This document shows, in pieces, positions 25,206 through 34,386 of a stretch of 60,782 nucleotides of DNA. A model generated the notes under the pieces. That model did no database searches and had not been told where the DNA came from. It worked only from the letters and a program-made list of their open reading frames with translations. The first letter of the stretch is position 1; each line of letters begins with the position of its first letter. The translations under genes and the position numbers were made by a program. The stretch is from Limnohabitans sp. (GTDB lineage Bacteria; Pseudomonadota; Gammaproteobacteria; Burkholderiales; Burkholderiaceae_C), in the NCBI RefSeq assembly GCF_030158565.1, contig NZ_JAOASQ010000026.1, positions 1-60,782 on the forward strand. Reading direction: 5' to 3'.

Positions 25206-26105
25206 ATGAAACTCAACGCCCTGCAGGCCCTGGTGGCCGCCATCGAAGAAGGCAGCCTGCGCGGCGCTGCCCGCCGCATCGGGGTGTCACAACCGGCCCT
25301 GACCAAGCTGGTGCGCGAGCTGGAGATCGAGCTGGCCGCGCCGCTGCTGGAGCGGCACTCACAAGGCGTGCGGCCTACGCCCCAGGGACAGGTGCTGTTT
25401 GAACACGCGCTCAAGGTGGCGCGGGAGCTGACCACGGCCACCGACCAAATCCAGCAGCTGGGCGGGCAGATGAAGGGCGAAATCCAAGTGGCGGCCGTGC
25501 CGGTGGCCATGATGCTGCTGATTCCGGAAACCTTGCGCACCTTCAGCCGAGCGTTCCCGGACATCCGCTTGCGGGTGAGCGAAGAGCTGTTTGTGGAACA
25601 GCTGCAAAAGCTGCGCAGCGGCCAGGTGGATCTGGTGGTCGGCGGCATCCCCGAAGGTTTGCCCAGCGGGGAGTTCATCTCCGAGGATTTGATGACCACC
25701 GCCATGGTGGTGGTGGCACGGCGAGGCAGTCGGCATGCGCGGGCAAAGCGGCTGACCGAGCTGGCCCAGGCCTCGTGGGTCTACACCGGCACCTCGGCGC
25801 AGACCGGCTATGCGAGTCGGCTGTTTGAAGCGCATGGTCTGCCCGCACCGCCCGTGGGCGCGATGGTCAACTCCACCTTGGCCCTGTTGGCGCTGTTGGG
25901 CTCCGGCGATTTGCTGGGCTTGATGCCGGAGCAAATCATTGCGCACCCGCTGGGGCAAGACATCGTGCGTGTGCCCCTTGAAGAACCCGGCTTGGCCCTG
26001 ACAGTGGGCGCCATCATCCGCAGTGGTTCGGTGGTGTCTCCAGCGATTCGCCAGTTCATTGCCCACCTGCACCGGGCAGCGCACCAACTGAGCAAAGCAG
26101 CCTGA
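25206..26105 (+). CDS. LysR-family transcriptional regulator
   Basis: A 299-residue regulator. The N-terminal winged helix is MKLNALQALVAAIEEGSLRG, then AARRIGVSQPALTKLVRELE; the remainder is the two-lobed effector domain. The ATG at 25206 is chosen; a longer frame from 25176 would begin inside the T-N11-A palindrome, which makes that start unlikely. It diverges from the Bug/gallate dioxygenase run and is the natural candidate for its activator, with gallate or a ring-cleavage product as effector (inferred). It ends 16 bases before the convergent YkvA-like gene. Confidence 0.9.
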   Translation: MKLNALQALVAAIEEGSLRGAARRIGVSQPALTKLVRELEIELAAPLLERHSQGVRPTPQGQVLFEHALKVARELTTATDQIQQLGGQMKGEIQVAAVPVAMMLLIPETLRTFSRAFPDIRLRVSEELFVEQLQKLRSGQVDLVVGGIPEGLPSGEFISEDLMTTAMVVVARRGSRHARAKRLTELAQASWVYTGTSAQTGYASRLFEAHGLPAPPVGAMVNSTLALLALLGSGDLLGLMPEQIIAHPLGQDIVRVPLEEPGLALTVGAIIRSGSVVSPAIRQFIAHLHRAAHQLSKAA

Positions 26106-26121
26106 TGGCTGCTGGCGGCCC

Positions 26122-26466
26122 TCAGTCGAACCAGGCACGCACCTTGTCGCGGGCTTGCTGTTTGACCTCATCTGTCACGTACATGGCGACCGTCAACACG
26201 GCCGAAACCAGCACCCCCAGGTCATCCGAATAGCCCAGCACCGGCGTGATGTCGGGCACCGCGTCGATGGGCGAGATGAAGTAAGTCAAGGCGCCATAGA
26301 TGACGGTCTTGGCCCACAGCGGGGTGTCGGGTTTTTGGGCGGCGTAGTACAGGCACAGGGCGCGTTCGACCACATCTTGACCTGCCGCCTTGGCAAAGTG
26401 CTTGAGCTTGTCCCAAAAGCTTTTTTCAGAAAAAGCCGCTTGTTCAAGCAATTTGTCTTCGCTCAT
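26122..26466 (-). CDS. YkvA-like DUF1232 membrane protein
   Basis: A 114-residue protein with the DUF1232 core: KPDTPLWAKTVIYGALTYF, then SPIDAVPDITPVLGYSDD and a hydrophobic segment before a charged end DEVKQQARDKVRAWF. One or two membrane segments are expected around residues 52-95. The start is ATG 26466; the 16 extra upstream residues overlap the acetoacetyl-CoA synthetase end. It lies 10 bases after that gene and could be cotranscribed. The function of the family is not established. Confidence 0.82.
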   Translation of the reverse strand: MSEDKLLEQAAFSEKSFWDKLKHFAKAAGQDVVERALCLYYAAQKPDTPLWAKTVIYGALTYFISPIDAVPDITPVLGYSDDLGVLVSAVLTVAMYVTDEVKQQARDKVRAWFD

Positions 26467-26476
26467 GCGCGGGCCC

Positions 26477-28567
26477 TCAGGCTTTGGCCAAATGCTGCTT
26501 GGCCAACTCCACATACCAGTCCAGGCAACCGGGGTTGGCCATGGCGTCTTTGTTGACCACTTTTTCCAGCGGCTGACCGAGCATGAGTTTTTTGATCGGC
26601 AGCTCCTGCTTTTTGCCGGACAGGGTGCGCGGGATCTCGGCGACCTGGAAGATCTCGTTGGGGATGAAGCGGGGGCTCAATGCCACCTTGATGGCATTGT
26701 TGAGCTTGGCCTTGAGCGCGTCGTCGAGCGTGGTGCCCGGGCGCAGCACCACGAACAGCGGCATGTAGCTTTCCTTGCCCAGGTACTCCAGGTCCACGAC
26801 CATCGAGTCCATCACTTCGGGCAAGGCCTCGACCGCGCTGTACAACTCGCTGGTGCCCATGCGCAGGCCGTGGCGGTTGATGGTGGCGTCGCTGCGGCCA
26901 AAAATCACACAACCCTCGCCTTGTCCATTCGCATCACCAATGCGCAGCCAGTCGCCATGGCGCCAGACGCCGCCCATGCTGGCCGGGCCGTCGCCACCGC
27001 CGGGCTTTCGGCCATGGCCTGCGGGGTACATCTCGAAATAACTGCTCAAGTAGCGGGCGTTCTCCTTGTCGCCCCAGAAGAACAGCGGCATGGATGGAAT
27101 GGGTTGTGTGCAGACCAGCTCACCCACTTCGCCTTTGACGGGCTCGCCCGCCTCGTTCCACGACTCCACGGCAGCCCCCAGCATGCGGCATTGCATGACG
27201 CCGGGCTCTTGCGGCAGCTCGCGGTGGCCGCCCACAAAGGCGCCCGCAAAGTCGGTGCCGCCCGAGATGTTGCACCACCAGATGTCGGTACCGATGTTTT
27301 TGAATTGCTCGGTGCCCCAGCTTTGCGTCTCGGGGGACAGGGGCGAACCGGTGGTGCCCAGAGCGCGGATGAGCGACAGGTCGCCACAGCGTGACAGGTC
27401 GACCCCGGCCTTTTGGCAGTTGGCAAAGAAAGCCGCGCCCGCGCCAAAGAAAGTGACTTTCTCTTCGGACGCCATGCGCCACAAAATGCCCCAGTCGGGG
27501 TTGTCTTTGCTGCCGCCGGGGTTGCCGTCATAGATCACGCAGGTCACGCCATTGAGCAGGCCCGCCACTTGGGCGTTCCACATGACCCAGCCGGTGGAGC
27601 TGTACCAGTGAAAGCGCTCGCCCCAGCTGTTGGGGTGGTAGCTGCAGCCCACGTCGTTGTGCAGGATTTTGTTGGCCAGGGCCACGATCACGGTGCCGCC
27701 GTGCCCGTGCACGATGGGCTTGGGCAGGCCGGTGGTGCCGCTCGAATACACAATCCACAGCGGGTGGTCAAAGGGCAACCACAGCGGCTCGAAGGCCTGC
27801 ACATCGGCATCGTCACGCGCCGTGATGACCGACAAGGGCGTGCTGGCGGCCACATCGCATTGGGCGATGTCCACCGTGCCCAGGTTGTCGTGGATGATGA
27901 CGTGCTGCAAGCTGGGCAACGCGTCCTTGAGTTCCTGCACCACGGTCATGCGGTCGAAGTCACGGCCGCCGTAGCTGACGCCATCGACGGCGATCAGGAT
28001 CTTGGGCTCGATCTGCTTGAAGCGGTCCAGCACGGCGTTGGTGCCCATGTCGGGCGCGCAAATGCTCCACACGCCGCCCACACTGACCGTGGCCAAAAAC
28101 GCCACCATGGCTTCAGGAATGTTGGGCAAATAGGCCGCCACACGGTCACCGGGCTGCAGGCCTTGCGCTTGCAGGTGCAAGGCCAAGGCGGCCACTTGGC
28201 GACGCAGCTCGGGCCAGCTCATTTCGCGGCGCAGGCCTTTTTCATTGAGGCTGATGACCGCCGGGAACCCGGCTGCATCGGCGGGCTGCACATGGCGCAT
28301 CACCTGGTGCGCGTAATTGGTCTTGGCGCCTTCGAACCACACGGCACCAGGCATGACGTTTTGGGAGATGGCCGCCTTGTGCGGCGTGGGGGACTCCATC
28401 TCGAAGTAATCCCACATGCTTTGCCAAAAGCCTTCCAAATCAGACACCGACCATTGCCAAAGGTCGTTGTAGTGCTCAAAGCTCAGGCCGCGTTGATCGC
28501 GCAGCCAGTTTTGGTACAGACGGATCTGGGGCACATAGGGTGCTGGGGTCAAGGTCGCAGTGTTCAT
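26477..28567 (-). CDS. Acetoacetyl-CoA synthetase
   Basis: A 696-residue ANL-superfamily ligase activating acetoacetate to acetoacetyl-CoA with ATP. The N-terminal ACS-type cap (QIRLYQNWLRD to WSVSDLEGFWQSMWDYFE), the YSSGTTGLPKPIVHGHGG P-loop, SGGTDFAGAFVGG and MGTSELYSAVEALPEV are seen, with the C-terminal lysine in RTLSGKKQELPIKKL. It is about 35 residues longer than usual; an insertion rich in Gly and Pro near residue 525 (HGRKPGGGDGPASMGG) accounts for part. It links ketone-body or polyhydroxybutyrate turnover to acetyl-CoA. ATG 28567 is the only good start. Confidence 0.9.
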   Translation of the reverse strand: MNTATLTPAPYVPQIRLYQNWLRDQRGLSFEHYNDLWQWSVSDLEGFWQSMWDYFEMESPTPHKAAISQNVMPGAVWFEGAKTNYAHQVMRHVQPADAAGFPAVISLNEKGLRREMSWPELRRQVAALALHLQAQGLQPGDRVAAYLPNIPEAMVAFLATVSVGGVWSICAPDMGTNAVLDRFKQIEPKILIAVDGVSYGGRDFDRMTVVQELKDALPSLQHVIIHDNLGTVDIAQCDVAASTPLSVITARDDADVQAFEPLWLPFDHPLWIVYSSGTTGLPKPIVHGHGGTVIVALANKILHNDVGCSYHPNSWGERFHWYSSTGWVMWNAQVAGLLNGVTCVIYDGNPGGSKDNPDWGILWRMASEEKVTFFGAGAAFFANCQKAGVDLSRCGDLSLIRALGTTGSPLSPETQSWGTEQFKNIGTDIWWCNISGGTDFAGAFVGGHRELPQEPGVMQCRMLGAAVESWNEAGEPVKGEVGELVCTQPIPSMPLFFWGDKENARYLSSYFEMYPAGHGRKPGGGDGPASMGGVWRHGDWLRIGDANGQGEGCVIFGRSDATINRHGLRMGTSELYSAVEALPEVMDSMVVDLEYLGKESYMPLFVVLRPGTTLDDALKAKLNNAIKVALSPRFIPNEIFQVAEIPRTLSGKKQELPIKKLMLGQPLEKVVNKDAMANPGCLDWYVELAKQHLAKA

Positions 28568-28622
28568 GGGAATGAGGGTATCAGCGCCAATGCCCAGCTG
28601 TCACGGCCGACAACCCTGAAAA

Positions 28623-28647
28623 CATGCACCTAGGTGACAGGTGCATG
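28623..28647 (-). terminator. Hairpin downstream of the adenosyltransferase gene
   Basis: CATGCACCT and AGGTGCATG form a perfect nine-base stem with a seven-base loop. On the minus strand the stem is followed by TTTTC. It lies 15 bases after the adenosyltransferase stop and 56 bases before acetoacetyl-CoA synthetase. The T tract is short, so efficiency is uncertain. Confidence 0.55.
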
Positions 28648-28661
28648 AAAACTGCGAACGC

Positions 28662-29219
28662 TCAGCCTTGCTTCATTCGCTGACTTTTCCAATACACATC
28701 GTCGCCGCCGTTCATGCGGTTGAGCACACGGGCCAGCACGAACATCAAATCTGACAAGCGGTTGAGGTATTGGCGCGGCGTGTCATTGATCGACTCTTCG
28801 TTGCCCAGGGCCACGCAAGCACGCTCGGCCCGGCGCGCCACGGTACGGCACACATGGGCATGGGCTGCGCCACGGGTGCCCGCAGGCAGGATGAATTCTT
28901 CCAGCTTGGGCAACTGGGCGTTGTAGGTGGCCAAGGCGTCGTCGAGCGCGGCCACCGCTTCTTCCTTGAGCAATTCAAAACCGGGAATGGACAGCTCGCC
29001 GCCCAGGTTGAACAGCTGGTGCTGCACCTCGACCAGCACATCGCGCACATCAACGGGCATGTCTTCGCACAGCAAAACGCCGATATGGGAATTGAGCTCG
29101 TCCACCTCGCCCATGGCGTGCACGCGCAAGCTGTTTTTGGACACGCGCTGGTTGTTGCCCAGGCCGGTGGTGCCGTTGTCGCCGGTGCGGGTGGCGATTT
29201 GTGTGAGTCGGTTGCCCAT
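28662..29219 (-). CDS. PduO-type cob(I)alamin adenosyltransferase
   Basis: A 185-residue enzyme transferring the adenosyl group of ATP to cob(I)alamin. The N-terminal ATP site TRTGDNGTTGLGNNQRVSK and the VDELNSHIG helix are diagnostic, as are RTVARRAERACVAL and the C-terminal LNRLSDLMFVLARVLN. The ATG at 29219 has GAGGA nine bases upstream; the longer in-frame start was rejected. It is divergent from the FAD-dependent dehydrogenase gene. No other cobalamin gene or B12 riboswitch was found in the 154-base spacer. Confidence 0.93.
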   Translation of the reverse strand: MGNRLTQIATRTGDNGTTGLGNNQRVSKNSLRVHAMGEVDELNSHIGVLLCEDMPVDVRDVLVEVQHQLFNLGGELSIPGFELLKEEAVAALDDALATYNAQLPKLEEFILPAGTRGAAHAHVCRTVARRAERACVALGNEESINDTPRQYLNRLSDLMFVLARVLNRMNGGDDVYWKSQRMKQG

Positions 29220-29373
29220 GGATGCGTCCTCTGTTCGGTCTCGTATTCTGGTTGACGATTGTCGACCATGTTCCCTTGGCTTGTCTGACACAGGACAAGC
29301 CCGGTGCGACAAGCGGCGTAAACTGCAGCCTCATCAATTCAGCGGGTATCGTCCGCTGACCAGGAGACACCCC

Positions 29374-30801
29374 ATGAACGCCCCCACCCCCGCCGCCCAC
29401 CTGGCCCCCGAAGTTGCCCAGCGCGCCGTGCCCGAAGCCTTTTTGACCGCCCTGAAGGCCCGCTTTGGCGACAACTGCTCCACCGCCTTGGTGGTGCGCG
29501 AGCAGCATGGCCGCGACGAATCGGCCTTCACCCATGTGCCGCCACCGGCTGCGGTGGTGTTTGCCGAATGCACGCAAGACGTGGCCGACGCGGTCAAGTT
29601 GTGCGCCGAGCACAAAGTGCCAGTCATCCCCTTTGGCGTGGGTTCATCCCTCGAAGGCCATCTGCTGGCGGTGCAAGGCGGCATCAGCATCGACCTGATG
29701 CGCATGAACAAGGTGCTGGCCATCAACGCCGAAGACCTGACCGTGACGGTGCAGCCGGGCGTGACGCGCAAGCAGCTCAACGACGAGATCAAGTCCACCG
29801 GCCTGTTCTTCCCGATCGACCCGGGTGCTGACGCCACCATTGGCGGCATGAGCGCCACACGGGCCAGCGGCACCAACGCCGTGCGCTACGGCACCATGCG
29901 CGAGAACGTGCTGGCCCTGGAAGTGGTCACCTCGTCGGGCGACATCATCCGCACCGGCACCCGCGCCAAAAAGTCCAGCGCCGGTTATGACCTGACGCGC
30001 CTGATGGTGGGCAGCGAAGGCACGCTGGGCGTGATGACCGAAATCACCGTGCGCCTGTACCCCTTGCCCGAAGCCATCTCGGCCGCGATCTGCTCGTTCC
30101 CCAGCATTGAAGCAGCGGTGCACACGGTCATCCAGACCATCCAGCTGGGCGTGCCGATTGCCCGCGTGGAGCTGATCGACCACAACACCGTGCGCATGGT
30201 CAACCAGTATGCCAAGCTGGGCCTGCGCGAAGAGCCCATGCTGCTGATGGAATTTCACGGCTCACCTGCGGGCGTGAAGGAACAAGCCGAGACGGTGCAA
30301 GAGATCGCCAGCGAATTTGGCGGTAACGCGTTTGAATGGGCCCTCACCCCCGAAGAGCGCACGCGCTTGTGGACAGCCCGCCACAACGCCTACTTTGCCG
30401 CTGTGCAAAGCCGCCCCGGCTGCCGCGCCATCAGCACCGACACCTGCGTGCCCATCAGCCGCCTGGCCGATTGCCTGCTCGACTCGATCACCGAAACCGA
30501 TGCCAGCGGCATTCCTTACTTTTTGGTGGGCCATGTGGGCGACGGCAACTTCCACTTTGGCTATTTGATCGACCCGAACAACCCGCAGGAGTGCGAAACG
30601 GCCGAGGCGCTCAACCAACAACTGGTCAACCGCGCCTTGCGTTTGGGCGGCACTTGCACCGGCGAGCACGGCATTGGCCTGCACAAGATGGACTTCTTGC
30701 GCACCGAAACCGGCGAAGGCGCGGTGGACATGATGCGCACCATCAAGCGGGCGCTGGACCCGCACAACATCATGAACCCGGGGAAGATTTTCTCGATGTG
30801 A
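29374..30801 (+). CDS. FAD-linked oxidase, D-lactate/2-hydroxyacid dehydrogenase type
   Basis: A 475-residue flavoprotein. The PCMH-type FAD domain shows PVIPFGVGSSLEGHLLAVQGG in two strands, VQPGVTRKQLN, FFPIDPGADATIGGM and ASGTNAVRYGTMRENVLALE; the C-terminal cap ends TGEHGIGLHKMDFL and MNPGKIFSM. It resembles cytochrome-linked D-lactate dehydrogenase and the GlcD subunit. As a lone gene without GlcE/GlcF neighbours, D-lactate dehydrogenase is favoured. ATG 29374 has CAGGAGAC upstream. Its stop codon lies in a hairpin shared with the convergent kinase gene. Confidence 0.88.
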   Translation: MNAPTPAAHLAPEVAQRAVPEAFLTALKARFGDNCSTALVVREQHGRDESAFTHVPPPAAVVFAECTQDVADAVKLCAEHKVPVIPFGVGSSLEGHLLAVQGGISIDLMRMNKVLAINAEDLTVTVQPGVTRKQLNDEIKSTGLFFPIDPGADATIGGMSATRASGTNAVRYGTMRENVLALEVVTSSGDIIRTGTRAKKSSAGYDLTRLMVGSEGTLGVMTEITVRLYPLPEAISAAICSFPSIEAAVHTVIQTIQLGVPIARVELIDHNTVRMVNQYAKLGLREEPMLLMEFHGSPAGVKEQAETVQEIASEFGGNAFEWALTPEERTRLWTARHNAYFAAVQSRPGCRAISTDTCVPISRLADCLLDSITETDASGIPYFLVGHVGDGNFHFGYLIDPNNPQECETAEALNQQLVNRALRLGGTCTGEHGIGLHKMDFLRTETGEGAVDMMRTIKRALDPHNIMNPGKIFSM

Positions 30802-30828
30802 ACGGTCGCGGATAAACCGCGCCGTTCA
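30799..30828. terminator. Strong hairpin spanning both convergent stop codons
   Basis: TGAACGG and CCGTTCA enclose a second pair CGCGG/CCGCG with one bulged T and an ATAAA loop. The outer TGA on each strand is the stop codon of the FAD oxidase and of the hybrid kinase. No T tract follows, so it may act as a bidirectional RNA 3'-end protector rather than a classical terminator. Confidence 0.5.
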
Positions 30829-32637
30829 GATCGCAGCCTTCAAAACAGCAGGCTGTCGCAGCAAGGCTTCAACCTTGTCGCACAGTTGTGCCGGCTCAAA
30901 CGGCTTGAGCATGAGGTCACTGAGACCGGCCGACTCAAAGCGCTCCAAATCTTGCGGCGTGACGTTGGCCGTCAGGCCCAAAATGGGCAAGTCTTGGAGT
31001 CGTTCTGACGCGTTTTGCCGTATCGCTGCCGTGGCGGCAATGCCGTCCATCACCGGCATGACCATGTCCATCAAGACCAAATCCACGGCTTGCGCGGCCA
31101 AGACCTCCAGCGCTTTTTGGCCATCGACGGCTTCCAGCACTTGACAGCTTGGCCAAGCATTCTGAAGCACTTGCCTGACCAGCAAACGGTTCAGAGGGTG
31201 ATCGTCGACCACCAGGAAGCGCCAGGCTTTGTCGGCCGTTTTCACTTCGAGTTTGGTCGATGGCGTTTTTGCCGCAGGCGCAGCCGTTGCGACCACCGGC
31301 AAGCGCAACCAAAAGCGTGAGCCCTTGCCCAACTCGCTTTCAAAGCCCATCTGGCCACCCAGCAAATCCGTCAGTTTTTGAGAAATGGCCAAGCCCAGCC
31401 CATTGCCACCATAGATGGCGTGGATGTCGCCGTCGGCCTGACTGAAGCGCTGGAAGATTTTGGCCTGCCGGTCCTTGGCAATGCCAATGCCGGTGTCTTC
31501 GACTTCAAACAACACATTGGGCGGCGCCCATTTCACACGCAACACCACCGAACCCTCATGTGTGAACTTGAGTGCATTGCCCAGCAAGTTCACCAGCACC
31601 TGCATCAAACGGTGCCGGTCGGTGTGCACCCATTGCGGCAAGGTGGCATCGACCTCCAGGCGGTAATCGAGCTCCATGCTGTTGACCCGGGGGCTGAACA
31701 ATTCAAACGCGTGTTCCACCACACGGCGCAGTTCAAAGTCTTCAGGTTGGATGATCAGGCGCCCGGCCTGCAATTGCGAATAGTCCAGGATGTCATTGAT
31801 CACCGTCATCAGGTGTTCGGCCGACTGACGCGTGTGGTTGAGCACCTTGAGCGCGGCGGGTTTGTTTTCGACACGCGACAAGAGCAAGGCGTTGAAACCC
31901 AAAATGGCATTCATGGGCGTGCGCAATTCATGGCTGACCGTGGCGATGAATTGCTCACGCATTTGCATGGTCTGCTCCAGCTCTTGCCGCTTGGCCTCCA
32001 GCTGACTTTGGTTGTGCAAGCTCTCTTGCAGAGCCTCTCGGTGCAGCCGCGCATAAATCATCGGCACGATCATCAAAATGCCGGTGATCAGGCTGAAGGT
32101 CAACCAAGACGACCGGGCATGGACCTGCCCTACCTCGAATGGCGGCACCATGCCGTGGTAGCTCGCATAGGCCATCACCGACTGCAGCGTGAAAACGATC
32201 GCCAACCACCAAGCTCCAGCCTTGCGGCTGACCACGAAAAAGGGGGTCAAGGGCAAAATCAGCAGCCAGGAAAAGCGTGGGGAAAAAACGCCGCCAGCAC
32301 TGAACGCTGCATAGAAAAGCACCAAAGCCCCTGCAACGGTCCCCAGATGGACGGCCCAATTCAGAGGCATGCCGCGGTTGATAAAGACCAGTAAAAGCGC
32401 CAGCCACACTGCCATGGAGTTAAACAAGACGGCGGCATTGCGGTAGGGGCTGACCGCGGAGTAGATCAACAACACCGCGATGATCACGGTGACAAAGAAA
32501 AAGATGTAGGGCATCTTGCCCTGCCTGAAGGCACGCGGGAAATGGCGAACCAACCATTGGACTTGTTGCATCCACCCATTTTTCAGGTGCACAGGCCTGA
32601 GCTGTCGCAGCTGTCGGAATTGACTCAAGGCGCGCAT
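30826..32637 (-). CDS. Hybrid sensor histidine kinase (membrane)
   Basis: A 603-residue hybrid kinase. About six hydrophobic segments (residues 43-198) form the sensor, followed by a short coiled coil and HisKA with phospho-acceptor His236 in VSHELRTP. The ATPase domain has the N box NLLGNALKFTHEG, G1 VEDTGIGI and G2 GNGLGLAIS. A C-terminal receiver (about 475-595) has acidic VVDD and phospho-acceptor Asp in LVLMDMVMP. No DNA-binding regulator or Hpt gene is adjacent. It starts 4 bases after its paralogue's stop, at the end of a run that includes parA and parB. The sensor ligand is unknown. Confidence 0.92.
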   Translation of the reverse strand: MRALSQFRQLRQLRPVHLKNGWMQQVQWLVRHFPRAFRQGKMPYIFFFVTVIIAVLLIYSAVSPYRNAAVLFNSMAVWLALLLVFINRGMPLNWAVHLGTVAGALVLFYAAFSAGGVFSPRFSWLLILPLTPFFVVSRKAGAWWLAIVFTLQSVMAYASYHGMVPPFEVGQVHARSSWLTFSLITGILMIVPMIYARLHREALQESLHNQSQLEAKRQELEQTMQMREQFIATVSHELRTPMNAILGFNALLLSRVENKPAALKVLNHTRQSAEHLMTVINDILDYSQLQAGRLIIQPEDFELRRVVEHAFELFSPRVNSMELDYRLEVDATLPQWVHTDRHRLMQVLVNLLGNALKFTHEGSVVLRVKWAPPNVLFEVEDTGIGIAKDRQAKIFQRFSQADGDIHAIYGGNGLGLAISQKLTDLLGGQMGFESELGKGSRFWLRLPVVATAAPAAKTPSTKLEVKTADKAWRFLVVDDHPLNRLLVRQVLQNAWPSCQVLEAVDGQKALEVLAAQAVDLVLMDMVMPVMDGIAATAAIRQNASERLQDLPILGLTANVTPQDLERFESAGLSDLMLKPFEPAQLCDKVEALLRQPAVLKAAI

Positions 32638-32641
32638 CGTC

Positions 32642-34375
32642 TTAACCCCGCATTCTTTGCAAATGCTGGCTGACGCAACGGGTCAGCCGATCGAGGTCCA
32701 TGGGCTTGTCCATCACATCGTCCATGCCGGCATCCAGGCAGCGTTGCCGGTCCACCGGGTTGGTGTTGGCCGTCAAAGCAATGATGGGCATGGCTTGCGT
32801 CATGGCGGGAAACTGTCGTCGTATTTGCTGGGTCAAGGCCATGCCATCCATCTCCGGCATGACCATGTCGATCAGCGCCACATCAAAACTTTGCTCATCG
32901 AGCAAGACCAGCGCTTGTGCGGCGCCATCGGCCGTGACGATCTGCGCTTTGGGCCAGCATTTTTGCAATTGCATGCGGGCCACCATCAAATTCAGGGCGT
33001 TGTCGTCCACCACCAAAATGCGCAGCGCCTGGTCCGCTGGAATGACAACGGGTTGCTCAGGCTGTGCCACTTTGGCATCGACCCTCGGAATGCGGAACCA
33101 GAATGTAGCGCCCTGTCCTTCTTGACTGTTCACCCCAATTTGGCCGCCATGCAACAGCACGAGCTTTTCACAAATCGACAGGCCCAGACCTGTGCCGCCG
33201 TAGGTGCGTGTGGTCTGCACATCGGCATGCTCAAAACGCCGAAAAATATTGGCCTGCTGTGTAAGCGCGATGCCGCGACCGGCATCGCTGACCTGGAACA
33301 AGATGTCTGCACCTTGGGCCTGTATGCGCAAACGCACGGCACCCGATGCGGTGAACTTCAAGGCGTTGTCCAGCAATTTGCTCAAAATCTGGCGCAAGCG
33401 CTGTGGGTCGCCATGGATGCGCGCGGGCAAATGCGGATCAAGCTCACCGAGCCATTCAATGCCTTTTTCATGGGCTCGCGCCCTCAGGGGCTGCAAAGCA
33501 TCTTCCATCAGCTCCGCGAGTGAAAAATCCACGTTGAAAAGCGCCAGCTTGTTGGCCTGCAGCTGCGAGAAATCCAGAATGTCGTTGACCACCTGCAGCA
33601 AGTGCTGGGTCGACCGGCGAATGTGATCGACGACTTCGACCTCCTCGGGTTCGCTGGACAACTCTTCTCGCAGGACGCCGTTGAAGCCCAAGATCGCATT
33701 CATGGGGGTGCGCAGTTCGTGACCCACCGCAGCCAAAAATTCGTCTTTATGCGCTTGTGCCTTGAGCAAGGCTTCATGGGTCGCTTGGAGTTCCTTGTTG
33801 CGCAGATCCAGTTGCTGCAGCTGTTTGTCGTGCAGCTGGTCAAACAACCAGACGCAGAGCATCAAACTGCCCAGGCCCATCACGTTCTGCATCACCGCCC
33901 AAGGCACCGCTTGAGGACTGACCATGGCATGCCCGCTGATCCAGCCGCTTTCAGTGGCCTGGTAAATGCCCAAAATAACGGCCAGAACAACACCCATCCA
34001 TTTGATCGCGGGGGCCGGTCCCAGCAGCATCAACACCGGCAAGGAGACCACATTCAACCAAACCAGCACGGTCGAATTGACGCCGCCTGAATTCATGGCG
34101 ACATAAACCACCAGGGCCACACACAACAAGGAGGCGACGTGCAGCACGGGCGAAAACAGCTTCTCGATCCTGGTCAACGGCAACAAGCCGAAACACATCA
34201 AGCTGAAAGCCAGGTTGACGTTGCGGTCGTAATACCCGGAAGGGATCAGGTAAAACACCCAAGAGTCCAAACCAATGGCCAGCAAATAAACAGCCAGCAG
34301 GTTTTTACTTTCAAAAATCGACACACGCGGTGATCGCACGTCCCCGCGCCATGTCAACGCTTCGAAGCGGCTCAT
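32642..34375 (-). CDS. Hybrid sensor histidine kinase (membrane), paralogue of the next gene
   Basis: A 577-residue protein with the same plan as its downstream neighbour: membrane sensor (residues 25-178, about six segments), HisKA with His219 in VGHELRTP, ATPase domain (KLLDNALKFTASG, SDAGRGIAL, GGTGLGLSI) and C-terminal receiver with VVDD and Asp in VALIDMVMPEMDG. Both sensors share an SGGVxS/SAGGVxS loop followed by a hydrophobic stretch, suggesting tandem duplication. It begins 11 bases after the parB stop and is probably on the parAB transcript. Signalling output must be through phosphotransfer to a protein encoded elsewhere. Confidence 0.92.
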   Translation of the reverse strand: MSRFEALTWRGDVRSPRVSIFESKNLLAVYLLAIGLDSWVFYLIPSGYYDRNVNLAFSLMCFGLLPLTRIEKLFSPVLHVASLLCVALVVYVAMNSGGVNSTVLVWLNVVSLPVLMLLGPAPAIKWMGVVLAVILGIYQATESGWISGHAMVSPQAVPWAVMQNVMGLGSLMLCVWLFDQLHDKQLQQLDLRNKELQATHEALLKAQAHKDEFLAAVGHELRTPMNAILGFNGVLREELSSEPEEVEVVDHIRRSTQHLLQVVNDILDFSQLQANKLALFNVDFSLAELMEDALQPLRARAHEKGIEWLGELDPHLPARIHGDPQRLRQILSKLLDNALKFTASGAVRLRIQAQGADILFQVSDAGRGIALTQQANIFRRFEHADVQTTRTYGGTGLGLSICEKLVLLHGGQIGVNSQEGQGATFWFRIPRVDAKVAQPEQPVVIPADQALRILVVDDNALNLMVARMQLQKCWPKAQIVTADGAAQALVLLDEQSFDVALIDMVMPEMDGMALTQQIRRQFPAMTQAMPIIALTANTNPVDRQRCLDAGMDDVMDKPMDLDRLTRCVSQHLQRMRG

Positions 34376-34386
34376 TGCGATATCTC

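Noticed and set aside
29220..29373. Possible cobalamin riboswitch before the adenosyltransferase gene
   Set aside because: I could not find a B12-box-like conserved core, and the spacer is short for such an element in addition to two divergent promoters.
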